Below, piece by piece: positions 53,621 through 61,607 of a stretch of 64,000 bases of DNA. This stretch comes from Fremontodendron californicum (lineage: Eukaryota; Streptophyta; Magnoliopsida; Malvales; Malvaceae), in the NCBI GenBank assembly GCA_030761205.1, contig JAULJL010000001.1:34109145-34173144 (forward strand). Reading direction: 5' to 3'. Positions within the stretch are counted from its first letter, which is position 1. Every line of letters begins with the position of its first letter. The position numbers were made by a program, and so were the translations under genes. Under the pieces are notes generated by a model that worked only from the letters and a program-made list of their open reading frames with translations, searched no databases and was not told the origin of the DNA.

Positions 53621-56359
53621 ATGCTTGTTTGGCGACGTGATTTTAGATCTCGTCGTTTAGTTAGATTTTATTGTGAAACTTTTTCAGGTAATCTTTCTAA
53701 TACAACTCCTACCATGGCTGACAATGAAAGTGTTCATGCTGAAGATGAGAACAGACAAGTACGCACCATGCGTGACTACTTGCAACCAACTCGAAGCTCA
53801 TCACCCTCTTGTTTTATTTTTCCTCTCAATGCAAACAACTTTCGTTTTAAACCAGGTATGATAGCTTTGCTTCCAAATTTCTATGGGTTGGAATCGGAAA
53901 GTGCTTACTCGTTTCTAAAAGACTTCGAAGATGTATGTGTCACCTTTAATGACCAACAATGTACAAATGAAATTGTCAAGCTAAAATTATTTCCTTTTTC
54001 TTTAAAAGATAAAGCAAAAATTTGGCTTCATAATTTAAAACCAAGGTCAATTGGCACATGGCAAGAATTACAAACTGAGTTTCTAAAGAAATTTTTCCCA
54101 GCACATAAAACTACTGCTTTGAAAAGACAGATTCAAAATTTCAATCAAAATCAAAATGAAGCATTTTTTCAGTGCTGGGATCGTTTTAAAGATTTGTTAA
54201 GTTCTTGTCCACATCATGGTTTTGAAAAATGGCGTCTTATTAGTTTCTTTTATGAAAGTTTAACTCCCGAAACTAAACAATTTGTTGAAACAATGTGTAA
54301 CGGTGAGTTTCTAGAAAAAGAACCTGAAGAAGCCTTTGACTACCTAGACCATTTGGCAGATAACTCTCAAGCCTGGCACACAGATAATTCCTCTGAAAGT
54401 TCCAATAGATCTAATGTTGTTTCTAACAGAGGAAAATATCATTTTAGTCAAGAAGATGAGATAAAAGCTAAAGTAGCTAATTTGGCTAGAAAGATTGAAG
54501 CCATGGAACTTAGAGAAGTAAAAGAAGTCAAAACGGTTAAAAATGAAGAAAGTTGTGGAATTTGTGAAATCATGGGACACCCCACTTCTGAATGTCCAAA
54601 CATTCCCATTCTTAAAGAAGCGTTGCATGATCAAGTAAATTCCATAAACACATTTAAAAAGCCTTTTCCTTCTCCTTACTCTGAAACGTATAACCCTGAA
54701 TGGAGAAATCATCTCAACTTCAGTTGGCGGAATAATAATCATGTTCAGGTACCACAATCTCAAAAGCCGGGCAACACTTTTTCCTATCAACCTTCACGTG
54801 TACAAACCTTGGAAGAGACATTGCAAGCATTCATGCAAACACAAGCAAATGTGAATAGCCGGACTTCACAGGACATCAATGAGATCAAAAACACCTTGTC
54901 CACATTGACAGCTTCATTACGCACTCAAGAAAAAGGTAAGTTTCCTGCTCAACCTCAGCCTAACCCTTCTACTCAATGTCTTGTTTCTTGCTCCAATGAA
55001 ACTCAACAGGAAAATGCCAGTTCTATCACAACTCTTCGAAGTGGAAAGGCAATTGACAAAAACACTCCATCAAAAGACCAAGATCCTCCTTCCCCTCCGA
55101 AAAGTAATGGTAAGGATGATGGTAAGTCTGAACTTCTTGAAAATTTGGACAAAGAAAAAGGTATGCATCCTGCTCCTTTTCCTCAAAGGTTGCAAACAAT
55201 AAAGAATTTGAATCAAAATGCAGAAATTTATGAACTTTTCAAACAAGTTAAGATTAACATTCCTTTATTGGATGCAATCAAACAAGTTCCATCTTATGCT
55301 AAATTTTTGAAGGACATGTGCACAGTTAAAAGGAAACATAATGTACAAAAGAAAGCATTTTTGACGGAAAGTGTGAGCTCAATCATTCAGCACCTTACTC
55401 CACCAAAATTCAAAGATCCTGGATGTCCAACAATCTCATGCATCATTGGAAACACTAGAATAGAACGTGCATTGCTTGATCTTGGTGCTAGTGTTAATCT
55501 TTTGCCTTTTTCTGTTTATCAACAGTTAGGTTTAGGTGAACTCAAGGAAACACCTATTACACTTCAACTAGCTGATCGTTCTGTAAAAATTCCTCGAGGG
55601 ATAGTTGAAGATGTTTTGGTTCAAATTGATAATTTTTACTTCCCTGTTGATTTTATTGTTTTGGACACACATCCTGTTTCAAATCTAAATGTTCAAATTC
55701 CTGTTATATTAGGCCGTCCATTTCTTGCAACTTCTAATGCTCTGATAAATTGCAGGAATGGTATGTTGAACATTTCTTTTGGAAATATGACTTTAGAATT
55801 AAATGTGTTCAACACTTGCAAGCAACCTGGTGATGATTCAGAAGTACATGAAGTGGATTTCATTGAAGAACTTGTTCATGAACATCTCACCACTACCACA
55901 TTCCATGATCCTTTAGAAGCTTATTTAATTGAATGTGAGTTTGATAATGCTTCAGAAATTTCACACACTGATTCTTTGTTAAATTCTTTTCAGGTTAAGC
56001 ATTGTTGGAAACAAAAACTTGAGGAACTCAGAAAAGATGCATATGAGAATTCTAAAATTCATAAAGAAAGAACTAAAGCCTTTCATGACAAGTTAATTTC
56101 AAGAAAAACATTTGATGTTGGGCAAAAAGTTCTACTTTATAATTCTAGACTTCACATATTTCCTGGTAAGTTGAGATCAAGATGGACTGGCCCATTTGTG
56201 GTTAAGCATGTGTATCATTATGGAGCAGTTGACATTGAGAATCCTCAAAATGGTAACGTATTCAAGGTAAATGGACAAAGACTCAAACTCTTTTTGGAAA
56301 ATCATGTTACTCAAGAAGAGGTTGTTTTTCTTTCTGATCCTTGTTTTGAAAATAACTAG
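53621..56359 (+). CDS. Gag-protease fused in frame to integrase C-terminus (912 aa)
   Basis: Structural polyprotein of the Athila-like element. A better initiation context is the Met at 53714 (ACCATGGCTGAC), giving 881 aa; the frame is open from 53621. Order: an N-terminal region, then a capsid-type retrotransposon gag domain (about residues 90-235, with KIWLHNLKPRSIGTWQELQT and QCWDRFKDLLSSCPHHGFEK). A CCHC zinc knuckle follows at residues 312-325 (CGICEIMGHPTSEC, C-x2-C-x4-H-x4-C), then a Gln/Asn/Pro-rich linker. The retropepsin-like protease has DLGAS at residues 620-624 and ILGRPFLAT near 700. From about residue 790 the sequence is the integrase C-terminus (KLEELRKDAYENSKIHKERT, KVLLYNSRLHIFPGKLRSRW). 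About 3 kb of RT, RNase H and integrase core is missing, but the reading frame is kept without a stop. It probably makes particles that package element RNA; RT and integrase must come from elsewhere (inference). Confidence 0.93.
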   Translation: MLVWRRDFRSRRLVRFYCETFSGNLSNTTPTMADNESVHAEDENRQVRTMRDYLQPTRSSSPSCFIFPLNANNFRFKPGMIALLPNFYGLESESAYSFLKDFEDVCVTFNDQQCTNEIVKLKLFPFSLKDKAKIWLHNLKPRSIGTWQELQTEFLKKFFPAHKTTALKRQIQNFNQNQNEAFFQCWDRFKDLLSSCPHHGFEKWRLISFFYESLTPETKQFVETMCNGEFLEKEPEEAFDYLDHLADNSQAWHTDNSSESSNRSNVVSNRGKYHFSQEDEIKAKVANLARKIEAMELREVKEVKTVKNEESCGICEIMGHPTSECPNIPILKEALHDQVNSINTFKKPFPSPYSETYNPEWRNHLNFSWRNNNHVQVPQSQKPGNTFSYQPSRVQTLEETLQAFMQTQANVNSRTSQDINEIKNTLSTLTASLRTQEKGKFPAQPQPNPSTQCLVSCSNETQQENASSITTLRSGKAIDKNTPSKDQDPPSPPKSNGKDDGKSELLENLDKEKGMHPAPFPQRLQTIKNLNQNAEIYELFKQVKINIPLLDAIKQVPSYAKFLKDMCTVKRKHNVQKKAFLTESVSSIIQHLTPPKFKDPGCPTISCIIGNTRIERALLDLGASVNLLPFSVYQQLGLGELKETPITLQLADRSVKIPRGIVEDVLVQIDNFYFPVDFIVLDTHPVSNLNVQIPVILGRPFLATSNALINCRNGMLNISFGNMTLELNVFNTCKQPGDDSEVHEVDFIEELVHEHLTTTTFHDPLEAYLIECEFDNASEISHTDSLLNSFQVKHCWKQKLEELRKDAYENSKIHKERTKAFHDKLISRKTFDVGQKVLLYNSRLHIFPGKLRSRWTGPFVVKHVYHYGAVDIENPQNGNVFKVNGQRLKLFLENHVTQEEVVFLSDPCFENN

Positions 56360-56526
56360 ATGTAAATATAATTTTTACTAATCTTCAAAAAAAAAATACA
56401 TTTTTTTCCCGGTTAAATGGCGGATAACGGTACTCCGTGATTATTTAAGTCGGTTCCATCAGCTACCCACAAAACTGATATTGTATATAAATTTCTCTTT
56501 CAATTTCTTTTTCATTTTTTTTCAAG
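56360..56526 (+). promoter_or_regulatory. Spacer with TATA-like word and splice-acceptor-like tract
   Basis: 167 bp between the Gag frame and the Cys-rich ORF. It holds TATATAAA at 56484-56491 and a long pyrimidine tract ending TTTTTTTTCAAG directly before the ATG at 56527. Either an internal promoter or a 3' splice site could allow separate expression of the second ORF, as reported for downstream env-like ORFs of other elements. Confidence 0.4.
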
Positions 56527-57063
56527 ATGGATGATATTCTCACAAGATTGCAGAAACGATTTCCTCTTTTTCCTCGAAATATTTTACTGAAGCTTTACCA
56601 AGTTCGATTAGAAAGATTAAGAATGCTTATGAACAAAGGGATTCCTGAAGACATACGTTGGATAATTGAAGCCAAGGTACGTGAAGATGAATATCTTCCT
56701 GTTTTGCATTTACCAGGTACAGGTAGAAGCACTTATGCAAAGAAGCGACGAGCAAAGCGCATGAGTTCAAATTGCCACAAGTGTGCACGATGGACGTGTA
56801 ACGGTAAATGTCGTTCTATTGGGATTCCGTCCTCTAATCGAGATGATAAAATTGAATTCATTAAGGATGGACTGAGTAAGGAGAATTTGGGTAATATCCA
56901 ACTTTCTCTTGAGACGCATCCTAGTGGAGACGTACAAAGAGAAATTCTTGATTTATGGCCGCAATTCCAAAGGGAATGGCAACATCTTGGGAATCTGATG
57001 ATAAAAGACCCTGTTTGCCAGCTTGTAAGAAAACTGGATGGGAAGCATATCCTCGACTCATAG
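56527..57063 (+). CDS. Basic Cys-rich protein resembling carla-like virus nucleic-acid-binding protein (178 aa)
   Basis: An intact frame with a strong start context (AAGATGGAT). Residues 1-60 are amphipathic and predicted helical (RLQKRFPLFPRNILLKLYQV). Residues 66-78 are GRSTYAKKRRAKR, a strongly basic motif and potential nuclear-localisation signal. Directly after it is a Cys cluster, C83-x2-C86-x4-C91-x3-C95 (CHKCARWTCNGKC), then IPSSNRDDKIEFIKDGL. This order (helical N-part, GRSTYA-basic block, compact zinc-finger-like cluster, closing F-I-x-x-G) resembles, as I recall it, the small Cys-rich nucleic-acid-binding proteins of carlaviruses and allexiviruses (Pfam Carla_C4), known as RNA-silencing suppressors and, in one case, as a plant transcription factor. 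The last ~60 residues are unrelated to anything I recognise. The Cys spacing is shorter than in the virus proteins I remember. It is not a known Athila gene. Orthology is unproven; a novel retroelement zinc-finger protein is the alternative. Confidence 0.6.
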   Translation: MDDILTRLQKRFPLFPRNILLKLYQVRLERLRMLMNKGIPEDIRWIIEAKVREDEYLPVLHLPGTGRSTYAKKRRAKRMSSNCHKCARWTCNGKCRSIGIPSSNRDDKIEFIKDGLSKENLGNIQLSLETHPSGDVQREILDLWPQFQREWQHLGNLMIKDPVCQLVRKLDGKHILDS

Positions 57064-57339
57064 AAGGCGTTTAAGCCGTTTCTGGACGTAAAACCAGAGG
57101 AAGATGCCAAATACACTTTCGGCGACATTATTACTTTTGACTTTTACGGTTGATTTTTCTTCTCTTTTTGATTTTCTTCCTGAAATCACGCAAAAATCTT
57201 TTGTTAGGTTAACATTTTCTTCTGACAGGTCAAATACACTTTCGGCGACATTATTACTCTTGTCTGATTCACTACTCAGTCCTCTATATATTACACCATG
57301 TACTCATTCTCTTTCAGGCACTCGAAAAAGAAAAAAAAA
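57064..57339 (+). promoter_or_regulatory. Intercistronic region with 28-bp direct repeat, TATA-like words and splice-acceptor-like tracts
   Basis: CAAATACACTTTCGGCGACA-TTATTACT occurs identically at 57108-57135 and 57231-57258. After each copy there is a pyrimidine-rich tract ending in CAG (TTTTCTTCTGACAG at about 57228; CATTCTCTTTCAG at 57318). A TATA-like CTATATATTA lies at 57283-57292, about 50 bp before the LOG start. These could provide a promoter or splice site for LOG. The duplication may mark the recombination that brought LOG in (inference). Confidence 0.5.
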
Positions 57340-57987
57340 ATGGAAAGCACTTCGTCCCAGCGCATTAAAAAAATTTGTGTCTTTGGAGGTGCTTATCCAG
57401 GGAAAAATAACATATTCGCTGATGAAGCCATAAGAGTTGGAGTAATACTTGCCCAACAAAAGATCCACTTGATTTATGGAGGCGGTAGTACGGGTTTAAT
57501 GGGAGCAGTCGCTACAGCAGCACATGCCGGAGGAAGTCCAGTTCTAGGAATCGTGCCAAAACTATTCACAGATTTTTGTGGACCTACCGTGGGTAAGGAA
57601 ATACAAGTCTGGAGTATCCCTGAACGGATAACAATCATGTACCATTCTGCCGATGCATTCATTGCTTTACCAGGAGGTCTGGGTACATTGGAAGAAATAG
57701 CTTGCGTGGCTTCTTGGTCATCTTTGGTCACAAATAAGAAACCCATTGGTTTGCTTAATATTAATGGTTATTTTAGTAATTTACTTTCATATTTAGATAA
57801 TGCTGTGGATAACGGATTCATGTTTTCAGAGGCAAGGAGAACCATAATTTCTGCTACAACCATTGAAGATTTACTCAAAAAGCTACAAGCTTATGAGTGT
57901 TTATCTGCTACGGTTGTTTCGCAAACGCTCGGAAAAAGAAAAAGAGATATGGACGAGCAAGGAGTGGATTGCACTTTGTCTTTGTGA
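57340..57987 (+). CDS. LOG: Cytokinin riboside 5'-monophosphate phosphoribohydrolase (LOG family), retroelement-borne
   Basis: LOG enzymes hydrolyse cytokinin nucleotides (for example iPRMP, tZRMP) to the active free base plus ribose 5-phosphate, in cytosol and nucleus. The product from the Met at 57340 is 215 aa, the usual plant LOG length; an in-frame Met at 57298 would add 14 residues. Visible motifs are KKICVFGGAYPGK (residues 10-22), the nucleotide-binding GGGSTGLMG (47-55), Arg96 in IPERIT (the position of the conserved MHxRK Arg; the following Lys is Ile here), and the signature PGGLGTLEE (111-119) with catalytic Glu119. The later conserved KPIGLLNINGYFSNLL (134-149) and LDNAVDNGFM are also present. 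There is no intron, whereas plant LOG genes normally have several, so it was captured from a spliced mRNA. The C-terminus has a basic KRKR (199-202), perhaps a nuclear signal. It is inside the young Athila-like element, sense to its LTR promoter, and fully open, which suggests recent or continuing function. Confidence 0.93.
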   Translation: MESTSSQRIKKICVFGGAYPGKNNIFADEAIRVGVILAQQKIHLIYGGGSTGLMGAVATAAHAGGSPVLGIVPKLFTDFCGPTVGKEIQVWSIPERITIMYHSADAFIALPGGLGTLEEIACVASWSSLVTNKKPIGLLNINGYFSNLLSYLDNAVDNGFMFSEARRTIISATTIEDLLKKLQAYECLSATVVSQTLGKRKRDMDEQGVDCTLSL

Positions 57988-59818
57988 CATTATCTAACAT
58001 TTTGCTTGTTGTGTCTCAGTTATAATAAGTGGTTAGCAACCTCTGCAGGTAATATCTCCTAAATTCTACCTTTAAAATTTGACATTGGGGACAATGTCAT
58101 ATTTTAGTAGGGGGTAAGGGACATATTTTGCTAAAAAAAAAAAAAAAAATTGTTGTGTTTTAAGACATTTAGAAGTATTCATTCTGAACAAGGTCTGAGT
58201 AAGGGAGACTTGAGACATACCTTGTCAGTTTGATTTAATCTTCTTCTTTCAAAAAAAAAAAATTAATCTTCTTCTTTCAAAAAAAACAAAAAAAAAAAAA
58301 CAAAAAAAAAAAACAACAAAAAAAAAAAAAAACAAAAAAAAAACAAAAAAAAAGCATGTTTAGACTTAGTGTGTTTTTTTTAGTTACTTTCAATACAATG
58401 ATGAGATATGAATTGCATAAGTCTAAAACAGATTTATTAGTGAGAAGATTTTCATGAGAATTGAGCTTGATGTCAACCTTTTTATGAGCCAATGTTAATA
58501 TGATATGTTGATTGAGAAAGAAGCATGTTTAGACTTAATCTGACTTGTATAATCATCTTTGTGATTTTTGAGCCTATAATGATTGATGCATTATACAAAT
58601 CAATCTAATTTCTTTCTTGAGTGCTCTTATGATTACATGATTCTCTAGAACTTGCTTTAAACCGTTTGATACTATATTGATACATGTGACAACATGAATA
58701 TGATAGAGGCATTAGGATTATAACCAGAGCCAAACAGCCATCCATTATTAATGTTCTAAGAGAACATCCCCACTAGTGAGCCAATTTGAGCCTACATTAA
58801 ATATGCTATTTTATTGGTAACCAGAACTTACACCTAGCCTAAATATACTTATATCCTTACCCTTGTTCTAAAGATGGATTATATATTTTGAGACATATTG
58901 CAAAAACAAGGGATATTTTTAGTTGAAAATTTGGGTTAGAAACAAAAGATAAGTGTGGGGGAAGAAAAGAAAAGAAAAAGTCAAGAGAAAAAGAAAGGGA
59001 TCATTGTCAAATACATTCCCATATTAAAAAAAAAAAAAAATCTTCTCTTGAACTTCTAGAAAAAGATGTTACAAAGTTGGTTAGAATGATGCAAAGGCTC
59101 AACATGAATATTTAGCCTATGTTATTATGTGCTTTATAAGAGTTTTGAGAAGTTTTATTTGTATGATCTTATTATGTCTCTAAACTCTATGAACTCTTTG
59201 GAACCTTTGTGATATCTTTATCCTTTTGTTCTTTAACCACATTATAACCCTTTGGCCTCATTACAACCTTGAATAAAGACCTCTTGATTTATGAAGTTGT
59301 ATGATCTAAATAGTGGAGAATAGGTGGACAAGCAAGCATATGGTAGAATTATTTTCATGAGATTGATTGAGTGTAAACACTTTACCACTACTTTAAAGAG
59401 TGAAAATCAAGAGAGTATCCCATGTGAGAAGTTGAGATTAAGTTTGAATATACACTATTTTGATTGAAATATGTTATGTTATTATTGGCTTAACTCAAAC
59501 TATTTACATTCAAGCAAGATTTTTTGTGAATTTCTTTAAGCTATTGATTAGTTTTTAAGACTTGTCCAATGATTATCTCTAATTTATATTGGAAGGATTA
59601 GTTATAATTATTATTTTTAGTTTTTCTTATGTCTTCAATGTTTGTGGGTATCGTCCTAGTAAACCCTCACGAGACTAAACTCGTCCACTAGGGACACCTA
59701 GGGGTTTAAAGGCTTGTGTCACATGCTAAGTGCCACCGTGATTTCCTACGAAAATGGATTAGATTATATTTTCTTATTTTATTTTTATTGAGTCATTGCT
59801 AGGGACTAGCAACAATCT
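57988..59818 (+). other. 3' non-coding region of the Athila-like element
   Basis: 1.8 kb without a gene. It contains a short hairpin GACATT-GGGGAC-AATGTC at 58081-58098 followed by TTTTAGTAGGGGGTAAGGGA, an A-rich tract with interspersed C (58247-58352), and an internal PPT-like AGTGTGGGGGAAGAAAAGAA (58953). Near its end is GTCCTAGTAAACCCTCACGA and ACTCGTCCACTAGGGACACC (59653-59700), a pattern typical of Athila 3' regions. Confidence 0.7.
58298..58352 (+). repeat. A-rich tract, (A8-13 C)n
   Basis: Runs of A interrupted by single C. It reads as poly-G/F/K frames only by chance. It could be a relic of a poly(A) tail from captured cDNA, but the C spacing argues for simple-repeat growth. Confidence 0.6.
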
Positions 59819-59831
59819 AAGTGTGGGGGTG
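59819..59831 (+). promoter_or_regulatory. Polypurine tract of the Athila-like element
   Basis: AAGTGTGGGGGTG directly before the 3' LTR start TGATAACTCG. The same core AGTGTGGGGG is present earlier at 58953. Confidence 0.85.
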
Positions 59832-61315
59832 TGATAACTCGTATAATTATATAGTTTTTAGTTATGTTTTATTATTGTTTTGTGTCAAATACGAGTTATT
59901 ATTGTTTAGTCTAATTGTGTTTATGATCTTTTATATTTTTATGTAATTTGGTGTTTTTCACAAGTTTCTTTGAGTGATTTCAGATTACTAGAATTAAGGG
60001 CAAATCCAGTTCAGTTCCAGTTCCGACACCTTTTGCCATATCAGCTATATCTCGAGTTTCACTGAAGCAATAAGGCTGAACTTTGTATCCCTGCAAAGCT
60101 AAGAGGCATATCTATCTTTTTCATGTTTTACACTTCTTGAAACGGAGTCGTTTTCCCTAGCGAAATCGACCATCAAGTTGGCTGATGTGCAATGACGTCT
60201 GTTCTGCACCGTTTTGGTATTTTGACCATATCTTCCGATCCACGTACGCAAATGATCTGATTCCAACGGCTATGGATCCGTAACTGATAGGGGTATATTT
60301 TTCTAGAAGACCATTTTATCAGATCGAGCCTCCAACATTGACAAAATCGATCATCAAGCTGGCTGATCAGAATTGTCATACAATATGACGAAAATTGTTA
60401 GAAAAATGCACCCACCTATTATACCTACCTTTGAAATTTGTAAAGCTTGTCTCTTGTCATTTAGCCCTCCAAAATGTGTATAAATAGAGGGCCTTGGATG
60501 AGTATTGGGATACATTGATACATTGGTAGGATAGCCATTGTAATAAAATTCTCTAAGTTTTCTTTTTCTTTCCTTTCTCTAGTTTTCTTTTTCTTCTTAC
60601 ATTTCTTTTCATTTTATTCATATCTAGTATGTGTTTCTAATCATATTGTTGAGGTGATGAGGTGAAGCTCTTGGTAAATGCTAAGGTTAGTCTCTTAAAC
60701 ATGAGCTAAAATGAATCATCATTTATAAGCACTAGCATAGATAATATTTTCTTTTGGTTTAAAATCATACTTGCAAAGTAGAGATCTTGATTCATTATTG
60801 ACAATGAAAATGGCACAGTAAATGCTTGGTTTCATAACCTTGATTTGTTGTAGACATATACCTTGGCATAAGGAATGCTTGGACTCTTTTTATGAGTTTT
60901 GAGGACACCAAATGAACATAATATCATATGCTATGGACGTTGGACAATTTGGACTGAATTGCTAAACCTTCCGATTGGAACCTCCCTTATGTGTGGATTT
61001 CAATTGTGTAATAAAACAAGATTAATCTTAGCATAACACCAAGAGTGGATTCTCTAACCTCAACATCCTTTCTTATTGTTTTTTATATTTTGTTTAATTT
61101 CTTTTATGTTATTTTATTTATTTTGTTCTCTAATATCTTGTTTATTTTGTTTTGTTGTTGATTCCCTAATATCTTGTTTACTTTCTTTTTCTTATATATT
61201 TATAAACTTATACTTACTAATACGCTTCCCTGTGGTTCGACCTCGGACACCCGAGAATTTATTACTTGAACATAACCTGCACTTGGGTTTACAACTCTTA
61301 ATTGAGTTTCCATCA
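59832..61315 (+). repeat. 3' LTR of the Athila-like element
   Basis: 1484 bp, the same length as the 5' LTR and, by line-by-line reading, identical except for C at 60270 (T at 52385). It ends TTTCCATCA followed by the target duplication CCTCA (61316-61320). Confidence 0.96.
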
Positions 61316-61320
61316 CCTCA

Positions 61321-61586
61321 CGAAAGCGTAGTTACTTTACCCCCTCCTAAAAGGACGAGTCTGGGTAGAGGACTTATGTTATGCACATGCACGAGTAGTG
61401 TGTGTGAAGGAACGAACAACCTTTAATTTAAAATCAAATGCCCCCAACATAGAATTAAAATAAGAATGTTAATAATAAACACACAAAAAGAATCATAAAA
61501 ATAAAAATAAAATACATGCAAATTAAGACCATTTATTAGGACCTAAAGTATCAAAAGGCTAATTATGGCTCGACTCTCTTTGATTA
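61321..61586 (-). other. Leader of element C, right part
   Basis: Continuation of the leader interrupted at 51946. The words CGTAGTTACTTTACCCCCTC and GCACATGCACGAGTAGTGTG match the leaders of A (10025-10090) and B (19990-20080). No gene. Confidence 0.7.
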
Positions 61587-61604
61587 TCCCCAGCGGAGTC
61601 GCCA
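61587..61604 (-). promoter_or_regulatory. Primer-binding site of element C
   Basis: The minus strand reads TGGCGACTCCGCTGGGGA, next to the LTR end TGATA. It is the same tRNA class as in A and B, with one base different (CGCTG for CACTG). Confidence 0.85.
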
Positions 61605-61607
61605 AAC

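Larger units (their letters stand above)
51947..61315 (+). mobile_element. Young Athila-like Ty3/gypsy element carrying Cys-rich and LOG cargo genes
   Basis: 9369 bp with 1484-bp LTRs at both ends and a perfect 5-bp TSD, CCTCA (51942-51946 and 61316-61320). It has a tRNA-Asp PBS, a gag-protease frame fused to the integrase C-terminus, two intronless cargo ORFs (56527-57063 and 57340-57987), a non-coding 3' region and a PPT. By eye the LTRs differ at one site (T at 52385, C at 60270). RT, RNase H and the integrase core are missing, so it is non-autonomous. It is inserted in the leader of element C. Athila assignment rests on Gag and DLGAS protease sequence, the tRNA-Asp PBS and the TGTGGGGG-type PPT. 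Confidence 0.93.

Noticed and set aside
57298..57987. LOG as an ordinary host gene next to transposons
   Set aside because: It has no introns, lies inside the boundaries of an element with perfect TSD and near-identical LTRs, in sense with gag, and has PPT and 3' LTR downstream. It is cargo of the element.
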